Below are positions 55,396 through 64,000 of a DNA stretch of 64,000 bases, one piece after another. Under the pieces are notes generated by a model that was not told the origin of the DNA, made no database searches, and worked only from the letters and a program-made list of their open reading frames with translations. Position 1 is the stretch's first letter, and every line of letters starts with the position of its first letter. A program made the translations under genes and the position numbers. The DNA is taken from contig OZ029928.1 of assembly GCA_964023275.1 (NCBI GenBank), positions 17,751,599 to 17,815,598 of the forward strand, given 5' to 3'. The stretch comes from Norana najaformis (taxonomy: Eukaryota > Annelida > Clitellata > Crassiclitellata > Hormogastridae).

Positions 55396-55669
55396 ACCAG
55401 ATACGAGTTGGTTCGTATCATAATTCATTCGGGTTAGCCCACAACATCAGTTGGTAGGCAAACCCCTCGTTCCAAGAATTCAACGTATTTCGAACCTTAA
55501 CCAAGAACCGCGTAAATTACGCATGCGCCGAAGGCCGTTACTCAGCCCTTGCTACTTAGGCTTACATGCTGTAGCTCGTTAAAAATCGTCGATGATCGGT
55601 CTACCCACTCGCCAAAACAAACCGTTAACACGAGAGATCTGATAAAGACCGACATCGAGAATACTTAAT
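55396..55669. other. Unique sequence
   Basis: No gene seen. Confidence 0.35.
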
Positions 55670-55747
55670 CGTTTCAGATCTGCAACTGGTGAAGGTTCTT
55701 TTAAGACATAAATGCCCGTATCTGTAACTGGTGAAGGTTCTTAAGAC
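55670..55747. repeat. Two-copy ~48-bp tandem duplication
   Basis: AACTGGTGAAGGTTCTT(TT)AAGACATAAATGCCCGTAT is present twice, ending at the left edge of the right arm of pair D. Confidence 0.85.
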
Positions 55748-56063
55748 ATAAATGCCCGTATACATGTATACATATATATATATATTCAGTGTATTATTCA
55801 ACCGATATACATACCATATTCATTTACAATAACAGATACGTATACTTTTTATACCCATACATACACATGCTTGTAATTATATAATTTATGTATGTATGTA
55901 TACATACCAATGTAGTATATGCACATATACATGAATGCATGCAATTGATTTATATACATATACATACTTACATACCTGTTTATATATGTATATGTTTATC
56001 TTATATATATGTAGGTATATAAGTGTATGGTATTACATATATATATAACAATGTGTATGCATG

Positions 56064-56154
<91 letters not shown>

Positions 56155-56186
56155 CCCATTTATGTGCATAGAATTTGTGTGTTTGC

Positions 56187-56216
<30 letters not shown>
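55748..56216 (-). mobile_element. Right arm of inverted pair D, insertion-like block with 17-bp direct repeats
   Basis: GTGAAGGTTCTTAAGAC stands at 55731-55747 and again at 56217-56233, flanking the block like a target-site duplication. The block is the inverted counterpart of 52668-53012. It contains a (TA)~41 tract (56069-56150) where the other copy has about five TA units, and ends in (GT)n. It has no ORF; its class is unknown. Confidence 0.65.
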
Positions 56217-56221
<5 letters not shown>

Positions 56222-56233
56222 GGTTCTTAAGAC

Positions 56234-56499
56234 GGTTCTTTGCCAGCAACAAAGAGTTCTCAGCCAATGAAAGCCAACAAAACTCAAGTACAGGCGTCTT
56301 AGGCTACTTTCAACTGCAGAACCGGATGCTGGGGGATCGATGTCAACAAAGTACGGTCTTCTTAGACTGTACGTGAGGTTTGTTGACACTGGTGCCCTGA
56401 TATCCGGTTTTGCAGTTCGACACTTTTTTAAAAAAAGTGATGCCCTCGTAATGGACTGGCAAGAGCAGACGATACTAATAAGGGCAAAAGACAAAGAAA
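56234..56499. other. Unique sequence
   Basis: No domain seen. Confidence 0.35.
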
Positions 56500-56725
56500 A
56501 CTCACTGATGACGATGGCACTGACAAAGATGATGATGAAGATGATGATTCAACTGATGATGTCAGAGTTGATGATGATGATACTGACGATGATGCTGATG
56601 ATGATGATTCAACTGATGATGATGATTCAGCTGATGATGATGATGATAATGACGATGATGATGATTCAACTGATGATGATGATGATAATGACGATGATGA
56701 TGATTCAACTGATGACGGCAGAGTA

Positions 56726-56759
<34 letters not shown>

Positions 56760-56870
56760 CCAATGATAAAGGAAGTGGCAATGAAAATGATGATTCAACT
56801 GATTATGGCAGAGTACCATCAAAGTACCTGATAACAGTTCTTGATCAGAGTACTCAATCAGAGTACTAAC
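56500..56870 (+). repeat. (GAT)n region with an Asp-rich open frame
   Basis: GATGATGAT with TCAACTGATGATG repeats. One plus frame, open from about 56443 to a TAA at 56867-56869, reads LTDDDGTDKDDDEDDDSTDD.. and, after the repeat, NDKGSGNENDDSTDYGRVPS. It has no ATG and no convincing acceptor, so coding is doubtful. Confidence 0.6.
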
Positions 56871-57955
56871 AGTACTATCAGAAAGAGTATATACACAAAA
56901 GATAGTCATTTAACTATGCTAAAAAAAAACAGAAAATTTACATTTACACTACACCCGGGCTCAACTGTAAATGTAATGTAATAAACTGAAATGTAATAAT
57001 AAGGGCACAATAAGTATCAAGCTAGTTCAAGAGCACGGTTAAAGGTAAGTGGCTGCTAACTTTTTCAACGTTTAACCCATTTAATGCCACAACCGCACAT
57101 TTACAACACCACTTCATGTATGTTTAATGTTCTCAGTAAGCTTCAGTATGATCAGGTGGCTGTAGGGTTAAAATAAAAAGCAGCCAATGCCTCTTCTCAT
57201 AAAGAATTTTCCATTTTCCCATTTACCAGTTTGAGGTTCAAGCTTCCTGTGTTTAGAATATTTTGAATAATAAAAGTTATATAATACACAATATCAAGTT
57301 AGAGTCTAGACAACCAATCACTCTGTGCTCTACCACTGATCTAAACGGATCCAAAGATGATCAATCCATATACCCACACACAGCCATTTTTCCATCCACA
57401 CCAACAAACTCCACAATCTATACAAAACCAAACCCAATCCGTTATCTATTCACCAATCCACACCCCATTTTGACAGGCAAAAATCAAAACCCCACAAACC
57501 AACTCATTCACCCACTTATCAATGCGGTTAAACATTTTTACCTAAAAACTACCCACAATCCGTTTCTACAAATAGTTAATCATTTGCATTACCTACCAGT
57601 TTAAACACAACCAACAACACTGTCACACTGATGTATCCGGCTGTTAATATTAAGGAGCTACTCGCAGCTCTACAATTTCCCGGATGGTTTACAGTCACCA
57701 GTGACCTCCGAAGTTTTCCTCAACACGCTGTGTCATGGGCAAAACCGAATGACAATTGACAAAAGGAATGATGCTAACGAACATACACCTGTGCCGGAAA
57801 ACAAAGCCTAAAATTCCACCGCTAAAGTAAACTTATGGCCGATTTCGCTACACGATCGTGCGCCACATGAAGCGATTCAACAGAAATATTAGCCCCTGCG
57901 GTGTATAAATGGTTTGTTTTTATTATTTAAATGCATACAATTATGCCCCACTCAC
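56871..57955. other. AT-rich unique sequence, no firm gene
   Basis: A 113-codon plus frame at 57263-57604 is Pro/Asn/Thr-rich low complexity. If the exon at 57956-58040 is real, this would be the start of its first intron. Confidence 0.4.
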
Positions 57956-58040
57956 CCAAGACTTTCATCCACCCCTCTACCCGCTGCGGCGTTAAGTCGT
58001 CTTCAGCGCTTGGGATTGCTTCGGATTCAAAGGCCTCCAT
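57956..58040 (-). CDS. Putative first coding exon of a host gene
   Basis: The minus-strand ATG at 58040 lies in a very good Kozak context (CACCATGG). 28 codons read MEAFESEAIPSAEDDLTPQR then VEGWMKVL, followed by one base and a strong donor TTGG/GTGAGT at 57955. A TATAAAA lies about 50 bp upstream. The acidic, helix-compatible sequence looks like real protein but I do not recognise the family. It ends in phase 1, exactly the phase required by the exon at 11586-11440, the nearest compatible minus-strand model found. No closer second exon was found by eye in 56.9-57.9 kb. It lies downstream of the large minus-strand coding region at 61977-64000. Confidence 0.45.
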
Positions 58041-58086
58041 GGTGATTCAATCAAGTGATTGGAAAATCAGAGTTGTTAATACATAA

Positions 58087-58093
58087 TTTTATA
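58087..58093 (-). promoter_or_regulatory. TATA-box candidate
   Basis: TATAAAA on the minus strand, 47 bp before the ATG at 58040; this would place a transcription start around 58060. The local sequence is AT-rich, so chance occurrence is possible. Confidence 0.3.
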
Positions 58094-58429
58094 AGATTTT
58101 TACTATTATTGTTATTTTTATATAATCATATCCAACATTCTGACTGTCTCCCGACCAAGCTAGGTAATCATACTAACGCTGCTACATATTTACATAGATT
58201 CCTCACTACATGACGAAATTAGTTCAGCTTAACGCGCTACGGTGCGACTGAACGATGAGCAGGCGCTGTATTACAAATAACAATACCTTGTTTTGCATTT
58301 ATTTTATTACCAAATATCTTATCGAACAGTTTAATATGGTAAAAGTTTTGTTACTTCATTATTTCTAGCGTTACATAAATTTATTTTACTGTAAATAATA
58401 CAGGGTAAACAAACACTCGTTATTAAATA
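58094..58429. other. AT-rich unique sequence
   Basis: No repeat or gene; upstream flank of the exon at 58040. Confidence 0.35.
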
Positions 58430-58627
58430 ATGTGTAGTATCTATACGTATAGTATATCTTTGTTCAATGCGCCAGAGGATGAAATCGCACCGCGTGAGGT
58501 AAGAAATTGCTTCAACAAAAGTAACAGCCATTCAACAAAGTTACAATTTCTGACTACACCCAGTACCATTTTCCTTTCTCAGGTTAATGGTCTAGAAAAT
58601 AATCGCTCTTTGGGCAATTTGCTTTAA
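58430..58627 (+). CDS. Hypothetical ORF, possibly two exons with an 83-nt intron
   Basis: A 65-codon frame is open throughout, but consensus splice signals lie inside: GAG/GTAAGA near 58500 and TTTTCCTTTCTCAG near 58583. Splicing would keep a frame reading NAPEDEIAPRE then VNGLENNRSLGNLL to the TAA at 58625-58627. No domain; upstream ATG support is poor. The product would be very short. Confidence 0.2.
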   Translation: MCSIYTYSISLFNAPEDEIAPREVRNCFNKSNSHSTKLQFLTTPSTIFLSQVNGLENNRSLGNLL

Positions 58628-58785
58628 TTAGTGCTATCCTGTAGGATGCTGAAACAATTTGTTCTGATTTATGAAATGTCGAGCAATTATGCAGAACTAG
58701 TTAATTATAACCCAGACAAAGGCAGCTTATTAACAAAGAACTGTTTGTAAACGTTCTTGTGTATCTGCGCTTTCGTCGAAATGTA
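58628..58785. other. Unique sequence
   Basis: Nothing recognised. Confidence 0.3.
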
Positions 58786-59000
58786 AATGTACCGTATGGC
58801 CTCGACCCTGTTCATTTTTCAATAAATTAATCGGTCGATATCCTTTACCAGCGCTGCCACTTTGAATGGGCGCCACGCCATTTAAGGTCCCCGTGTCCGG
58901 ACTGTGCTAGTCAGAGATTAAAATCTCTTAAATAAGCCACTATCGGTATGCGAAACGGCATCCTTGCGCACAGAGGCCCACTGACGTACGCGTCAACAGG
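58786..59000 (-). mobile_element. SINE family D, diverged copy
   Basis: Plus-strand reading TATGGCCTCGACCCTGTTCA, GGCGCCACGCCATTTAAGGT and GTGTCCGGACTGTGCTAG is the reverse complement of the family-D body. GCGAAACGGCATCC marks the B-box region. Confidence 0.7.
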
Positions 59001-59383
59001 GTATTAACTTTCATTTTCAAGTCAAGTGAGGAAGATTCAAATGGGTACAGGAAGCCACCCATTAACTCTCACCCTCCCACGGACTTCAAACAAAGGTCAC
59101 CGAGTTCAGACACGGGTCAACAAGTTCAAAAAACGATCAATTCATGTTCGGAACCTTTATTTACAATCCAGAAAACTTTGCTGAAACTTTCTCATCCACA
59201 GCCAACAACTTCAGCGAATTTTGCCGATTATTTTCACCCTTGTGATCAACATTGTTAGTAATGCACACATACAATTAAATATAAGCGTAATAGTATATGT
59301 AAGTATGTAATATAATAATGTATGTATACACAAATATGTACTTGTGCACACATTTTTTAATACGGTGCCACCGGTAGGGAAGT

Positions 59384-59384
<1 letters not shown>
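59001..59384. other. Unique sequence
   Basis: No gene seen. A few TATGTAAGTATG phrases. Confidence 0.35.
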
Positions 59385-59438
<54 letters not shown>

Positions 59439-59650
59439 TAATAATAAATGATTATCTTTAAACAAGAAAAGAAAAAATAATAATACTAATAACAATCTTA
59501 TAATTATCTAAATAATTATTGCTAAATATTATGTAAGGTCGACTTAGTGGTCCTGGCAGCCACAAGATTCTTATAATAATTAATAAATAATAATAATTAA
59601 TAATAATAATAATAATAACAATAATAATAGTAACACAGGCGGGATCACTT
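59385..59650. repeat. (AAT)n microsatellites
   Basis: Pure AAT at 59385-59445 and imperfect AAT/ATTAATA at 59475-59640. Confidence 0.9.
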
Positions 59651-60299
59651 CCACTTTAGGTAAATCAAAACAATAATAATAAATATTATTACTGTAATTA
59701 TTTTAAAAGACAATTTCGACCTATCAGTTTACTTTGGTAATACGACTGCAACAGCCATGACATTGACAGTTGTCACGACTGTCAAGTTCTGACGTCTGAC
59801 ACGCCGTGTTTGACTTAGCCTTAGTACTCGGCCAACAAGACCTGAGGGTACGTGTGGATCTTAACAATTATGTAGCACCTTTTTTGAACTACTATGGGCT
59901 TTCTAAAGACTGAATAACCATCCGTTAGATCTGCATTCAAACGGCACAACCATTTTGTGGTGTAACGTAAATCACATTTTACGTTACATTACTCGTAGAT
60001 AAGCCTGCCTTACACCCTTGTGAGCCCACATATAAACACAAAATTGCAACTCAAATGTTTTGGCAAGCTGTAAACAGACGACTACCACAGACAAGGCCAA
60101 ATGAACAGGTCACTAACACCAGAGGGGATCCAGGTTTTGAAGTTGGGGGGTGTTGAAATGGCGTCAATGTTACCTGCAAAAATGTTACCTATAGAAACTC
60201 ATCAAATAGATTATATGAACAAAACAATGACTTAATAACTCTGTTCAGCTTGCATTTTCAAACTGTCCTTAAAACACACCCGATCAGTTAGACAGTCAT
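59651..60299. other. AT-rich unique sequence with one hairpin
   Basis: Perfect 11-bp arms TGTAACGTAAA / TTTACGTTACA at 59961-59971 and 59978-59988 with a 6-base loop. No gene. Confidence 0.45.
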
Positions 60300-60375
60300 A
60301 TGTGAAGCACTTTAGAGAACTTAAAAAGTGCTATATAAAGTATTTTGATGCATACATACTTACATACATATATAC
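60300..60375 (+). mobile_element. Retroelement 3' terminus, family 6, diverged
   Basis: GAAGCACTTTAGAGAACTTA and AAAAGTGCTATATAAAGT, then a CATACATACTTACATA tail. Confidence 0.5.
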
Positions 60376-60479
60376 ACGACCACAGCAATCGATACTCTAA
60401 ACCCTAGACCACCCAAATAAAGACAACTGAACAAGAACAACTGCAGAGACCGTTAAAAGGCATCGACTGCCATGATTAC

Positions 60480-60540
60480 GTATATATGTACAATCATATA
60501 GCGCCTTTTAAAGACCTCACAAAGGCACTGACAGTGCTTA
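60480..60540 (-). mobile_element. Retroelement 3' terminus, family 6
   Basis: Minus strand GCCTTTGTGAGGTCTTTAAA and AGGCGCTATATGATTG with a TACATATA tail. Confidence 0.6.
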
Positions 60541-60604
60541 ATTACATTACAACATTCAGAATTAAAATTACTTCCAAGTGCCAGATACGCGGCTACCTGT
60601 TTGG

Positions 60605-60820
60605 CCTCAAATCCTATCTTTCCCCTTATCTCACTTTCCGGTTCAATTCCAAACACCATCCACCGTAGCCATCCAACTGTCTATCTGACTCTTGGATCTT
60701 GACCTGGAACCGAACCCTTCCTGCCCATCGATTCTGTTTTGACTGAGCACCTGTGAATAAGCTGGCTCCTTAACTTTTGTTGGGCACTGTAGAAATCTCG
60801 AGTTTACGATTACGATTACA
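60605..60820 (+). mobile_element. LINE 3' end, family 1, 5'-truncated
   Basis: CTCAAATCCTATC.., GACTCTTGGATCTTGACCTG, ACTGAGCACCTGTGAATAAG, GGGCACTGTAGAAATCTCGA and a TTACGATTACGATTACAG tail. Confidence 0.85.
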
Positions 60821-61194
60821 GCTACATGAAAAATTGTATTCAGCCCTTCAGTTTGATTTCGAGCATCGCTCCGGAGCGATCTGCAAATTCAACGTTGCTT
60901 ACCAAGCCAAAATAAAATCAGCAAAACTCAGAAATCTTTTGCTATTTTAAAATCACACAGATTGATCGTAATGATTTATTTACATTATGGTAGAGTGCTT
61001 CGCATATGCCCTAGAAATACGATAGAAAAAGCACAGCCGTATCACTGGCACTGCCAAAATCTGTAAACAGGATTTCACATTTACTAATATTCTCATATAC
61101 AGCAACAGATCGATGTAAGATTACATTACATTACACCACATATACATGGCATTCCTGGTTTAAACATGTGCTCGGTATTTAGGTAATTAGCCAG
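60821..61194. other. AT-rich unique sequence
   Basis: No gene. Minus-strand AATAAA signals near 60976 could serve as distal polyadenylation signals for the gene at 61977. Confidence 0.3.
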
Positions 61195-61425
61195 GCAATC
61201 CCACCCTGATACGCTGAATCTACTGCCTTCCCATTTCTCTCAGCTTAACCACAACCCACTCTAATATCTGCTCTTTCCCCTCTCTCTCTGGTCTTCTGGC
61301 AACCGGACTTGGTTCTTGACATGGCATCTTTAGACAACCCCACTGACTTGACGCAGCGCTCGTGAATAAGCTGGTGCCCTGCGCTTAGCTTTTCAGTAGC
61401 GCTTTATAAATGTGGATATTACAAT
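61195..61425 (+). mobile_element. LINE 3' end, family 2, 5'-truncated
   Basis: AATCCCACCCTGATACGCTG, CCATTTCTCTCAGCTTAACC, GACTTGACGCAGCGCTCGTG, then GTAGCGCTTTATAAATGTGG and an ATTACAATTAG tail. Confidence 0.82.
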
Positions 61426-61976
61426 TAGATCAGTTGATTGGCAAGTAACTGATGTCTAGAATCCGTCCAGCAAACGCGTTCGTATGCTCAGCACTTTGCA
61501 TAATCGCTTAACAGAAATCAAGGGAAATGGTTGTACGTTTGCTTAAACAAGACTGCCCAGCATGATTTAACATATACATGACTGCTATTCAGATAAAAAT
61601 CATGCATGCCTTTTCCTAGACACCACCAGCAACTGTGGGACAGCCACGATGGATTTTCCAGCAAGACAAGGCAACAATGACTCGAATTCCGCTCCTAGAT
61701 GACCTAGCTATTCCATGCAGGTCTCATAGTATAATAACAAACAGTCGATTTTATAGATGTCAAGCTGAGGTTCAAATTCTTGGTGACATAAATCCACACC
61801 GTTGACCACTTTGCTAATAAGACACCAAACAGAAATTTGGTCGGCGTTAGGTAGAACTGTCCAGTGCTGAAACGCTACTGTATTTATCCCTTGCTCGGAC
61901 TTGTTAGCATGAACACATTAAACGGGCCAGCGTCTGTTACACTGAGGAAATTAGAAATGGCTCAAATCGCTAAATT
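61426..61976. other. Unique sequence, probable 3' flank or UTR of the gene to the right
   Basis: No repeat recognised and no AATAAA on the minus strand in the first ~500 bp after the stop at 61977, so the extent of the 3' UTR is unknown. Confidence 0.35.
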
Positions 61977-64000
61977 TCAGTTACTAGTTCTTGGGTTTTC
62001 GTTGGTTTCAGACGAGGATGAAGAACTTTCGAAGTCCATGTGAACGGAGGCGGTGGATTCTTCGGACATGAAATCTGCGTTTTTGCTGTCGGAAGACCTC
62101 GACTCTATTGAACTGTCAGCAGGATAGTTCCGTAAGTTCGACGACACATCATTCGTTGTTGAATCGCGATCTGACTTTTGATCAGTCGTGGAGATGTCTC
62201 CAGCGAGATCATTTACTGTCTGTGAAGAAGGCATGGTGAATTCTGCAGGTGGTTCTTCGTCTCTGCGGCCGTCATCAACCGGCCTCCATTCTTGACTGTG
62301 GACGCTGGAAGCAAATATGGAATTGTCAGTGTCTGCGAAGTGTGTTTCGAAAGGCGCGTTGTGCATCTGCTCAGCTGCGTTTTCACCCAACTGTGCACCA
62401 GAAGGGTCAGTAAATAGGTTGGTTCGTTCGTTGTCTGTCGCTTCGTTTTGAGATGTTGTCTCTTCTTGATATGTGGCGCCTAAAATCTCTTCCTCCCAGT
62501 AACTCTTGACCAAATTCGTACCATCATCGGCTTCGTTTGAAGCTGTTTCCTGGTCCTGCACCGTCTCAGGGGCTTCGTGATCAATTTCTTCGCGATCGTG
62601 CACAACATGATCTTCATGATCAATCGTGAATATCTGATCTTTGTACTGCAAAGTGTGTTTGTCCAACTCAGTTGAGGGCGATTCTTGAAGTTCTAGTTCC
62701 CCGGTATCTCGACTTATACCATCGCCATCGTGATTTTCTTCACGGGAGGTGGGTTCTTCGTAAAAAGAATCGAGAACTTTGTTGTTCTCATTGTATTCGT
62801 TGAGCTCAGAAGACGACTCTTGACCTTCTGGGGTCTCCAAATCGAGGACACTGATCTGAGCAGTCGATGTTAATTCCTCAGAATCCATGCCAGAAGATTC
62901 TTCGTCCGCTTTAAAAGACCCCAAAGTATCGGACTCCCATCGGAAGTCGCCTTCGATGTTTCCCACCAGCCCATCTCCGGCTTCCCCTTCGGAACTTTCC
63001 GCTTCACCAGTTGGCTCCACTCTCCAGTGATTCTCTTGCAATTTCCACGTCAAACCACCCGACTCAACCACAACCCGTCCACCGGAAGGGTCCTCGACGC
63101 TCGCCCCATCATCGGCCGCTGCATCGTCATCACAGACCGTGACGACGTCACGGTCTGCTGCACTTGATCCTTCCTCACTCGATTCGAATTGTACGTTGAT
63201 CTGGCGCTTGATTTCGTCCAAGCGATCTTCACCGTTGAGACGGTATCCATTCAGGAACAGCAAACTGCCATCCTTACCATCACAGTTCGAAGCCTCCTCT
63301 TCCTGTGTCATCATCCCTTGGGGCGTGAATGGCCCTGTCGTGACCACTACTTCCACCGGGGAATCAGACGTCTCTGCAGAAGACGCCACCATCAGCTCCT
63401 TCACAAGAACACCCAGCTGGTCTTCGACGAATTTGCTAACGAATTTCCTAAGTACCTGAGATTCCGACGCGGTCGCGTCGTTTCCCGAGACAGTTATCTT
63501 CACCCGGACGCCATCGGATGAAGGGTCCTCGCTTTCTTCGTCTGGTGAGTTCGTCTCGCCGCTTTTCTCTTTTACAAGCACATCCGGAACAGCCGGAAAC
63601 GGCGCCAGGGAGCATTTCTCCGACAATACCAACCGATCGTTGAGACCATTGATCAGAGTCTCCGTGTGGACGCCGTACCCCATTCTCCCGCTCGTGAAGA
63701 CGCTCTCAGTCAGCCGGGCGAGCGCGTCCATCACCTGGTTGAGCTCCTTCAGCTCGCCAAGGTTCGTGCATTCCATCAGCAGCAGGAGGAACTCAGTGAA
63801 GACGACTCTGACGAGCTGCTGGCCTTGCTCTTCGTTCAACATCTCCATCTGGACGCGGTCCGTTTTGTCCTCCGGCATCCGAATCACGCGCACCTGGAAA
63901 GCCCCGCTGAGTCTCGCCTCCTGTTTGTCGCGGCTCCTGTGCTTGATGAACGGCGCTAGCGTTTCGAGGCGGATATTCCGAAGCAGAACGAAGATCAGCT
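61977..64000 (-). CDS. Large acidic Ser/Glu/Asp-rich protein, 5' end outside the window
   Basis: The minus frame is open from the window edge to a TGA at 61979-61977, about 674 codons. Between 64000 and 63893 it continues without a stop and without ATG (LETLAPFIKHRSRDKQEARL lies here). The first in-frame ATG is at 63878 in poor context, so the true start is probably upstream; a CTTTCCAG acceptor-like site at 63894 is an alternative exon edge. The first ~120 residues look folded and helical (VRVVFTEFLLLLMECTNLGE, MDALARLTESVFTSGRMGYG). The rest is low-complexity, rich in Glu, Asp, Ser and Thr, with few Cys and no evident membrane segment, so it is probably disordered. There are no tandem repeats and codon use is even, unlike the repeat-driven ORFs elsewhere. 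I do not recognise the family; a nuclear or cytoplasmic scaffold role is only a guess. Confidence 0.85.
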   Translation of the reverse strand, partial: LIFVLLRNIRLETLAPFIKHRSRDKQEARLSGAFQVRVIRMPEDKTDRVQMEMLNEEQGQQLVRVVFTEFLLLLMECTNLGELKELNQVMDALARLTESVFTSGRMGYGVHTETLINGLNDRLVLSEKCSLAPFPAVPDVLVKEKSGETNSPDEESEDPSSDGVRVKITVSGNDATASESQVLRKFVSKFVEDQLGVLVKELMVASSAETSDSPVEVVVTTGPFTPQGMMTQEEEASNCDGKDGSLLFLNGYRLNGEDRLDEIKRQINVQFESSEEGSSAADRDVVTVCDDDAAADDGASVEDPSGGRVVVESGGLTWKLQENHWRVEPTGEAESSEGEAGDGLVGNIEGDFRWESDTLGSFKADEESSGMDSEELTSTAQISVLDLETPEGQESSSELNEYNENNKVLDSFYEEPTSREENHDGDGISRDTGELELQESPSTELDKHTLQYKDQIFTIDHEDHVVHDREEIDHEAPETVQDQETASNEADDGTNLVKSYWEEEILGATYQEETTSQNEATDNERTNLFTDPSGAQLGENAAEQMHNAPFETHFADTDNSIFASSVHSQEWRPVDDGRRDEEPPAEFTMPSSQTVNDLAGDISTTDQKSDRDSTTNDVSSNLRNYPADSSIESRSSDSKNADFMSEESTASVHMDFESSSSSSETNENPRTSN

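Overview
The window looks like repeat-saturated intergenic and intronic DNA from an animal, most likely an invertebrate. Evidence: many 5'-truncated non-LTR retrotransposon (LINE) 3' ends, several tRNA-derived SINE families with B boxes, candidate GT-AG introns, a Kozak-type start codon, and very abundant micro- and minisatellites. There is no bacterial-style gene packing. I cannot name the phylum from the sequence.

Protein-coding content is sparse. The only long convincing coding region is on the minus strand at 61977-64000: an acidic, Ser/Glu/Asp-rich protein that runs off the right edge. Smaller exon-like pieces are a Kozak-start first exon at 58040-57956 (-), and three exons at 11586-11440, 11206-11181 and 10665-10576 (-) whose reading phases fit one another exactly. 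The phases would also fit the 58 kb exon. If so, most of 11.6-58 kb would be one giant repeat-filled intron; this is an inference. Weak single-exon candidates lie at 13801, 21771, 25073, 33448 and 58430 (+).

Layout: 0-0.4 kb tandem CCAAT/E-box/CRE units; 0.9-5.3 kb minisatellites, including a 43-bp family in two inverted arms; 5.6-9.1 kb LINE copies and simple repeats; 9.2-9.6 kb a phased dyad array; 10.1-14.1 kb AT-rich sequence with the three-exon model and a small inverted-repeat element; 14.3-17.8 kb minisatellites; 18-26.8 kb LINE and SINE copies plus polypurine DNA with an RFX-type X-box; 27.4-34.3 kb simple repeats including a (GATA)~64 array; 34.6-37.6 kb AT-rich DNA and a tandem family; 37.9-45.5 kb LINEs, SINEs and two more inverted repeat pairs; 46-52.3 kb minisatellites and LINEs; 52.7-56.2 kb a large inverted pair; 56.5-61.9 kb mostly unique AT-rich DNA; 62-64 kb the coding region.

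The strongest themes are: (1) four separate loci where related tandem-repeat blocks stand in opposite orientation around a spacer, a foldback-like architecture; (2) at least seven kinds of LINE or LINE-like 3' end, several ending in a GGCGCT(N)TATAAAT-type motif plus a short tandem tail that could seed the surrounding microsatellites; (3) two same-locus or paired examples of a short microsatellite next to its strongly expanded counterpart. No LTR element, virus-like element or toxin gene was recognised. Protein-family names come from motif reading only; no database search was possible.
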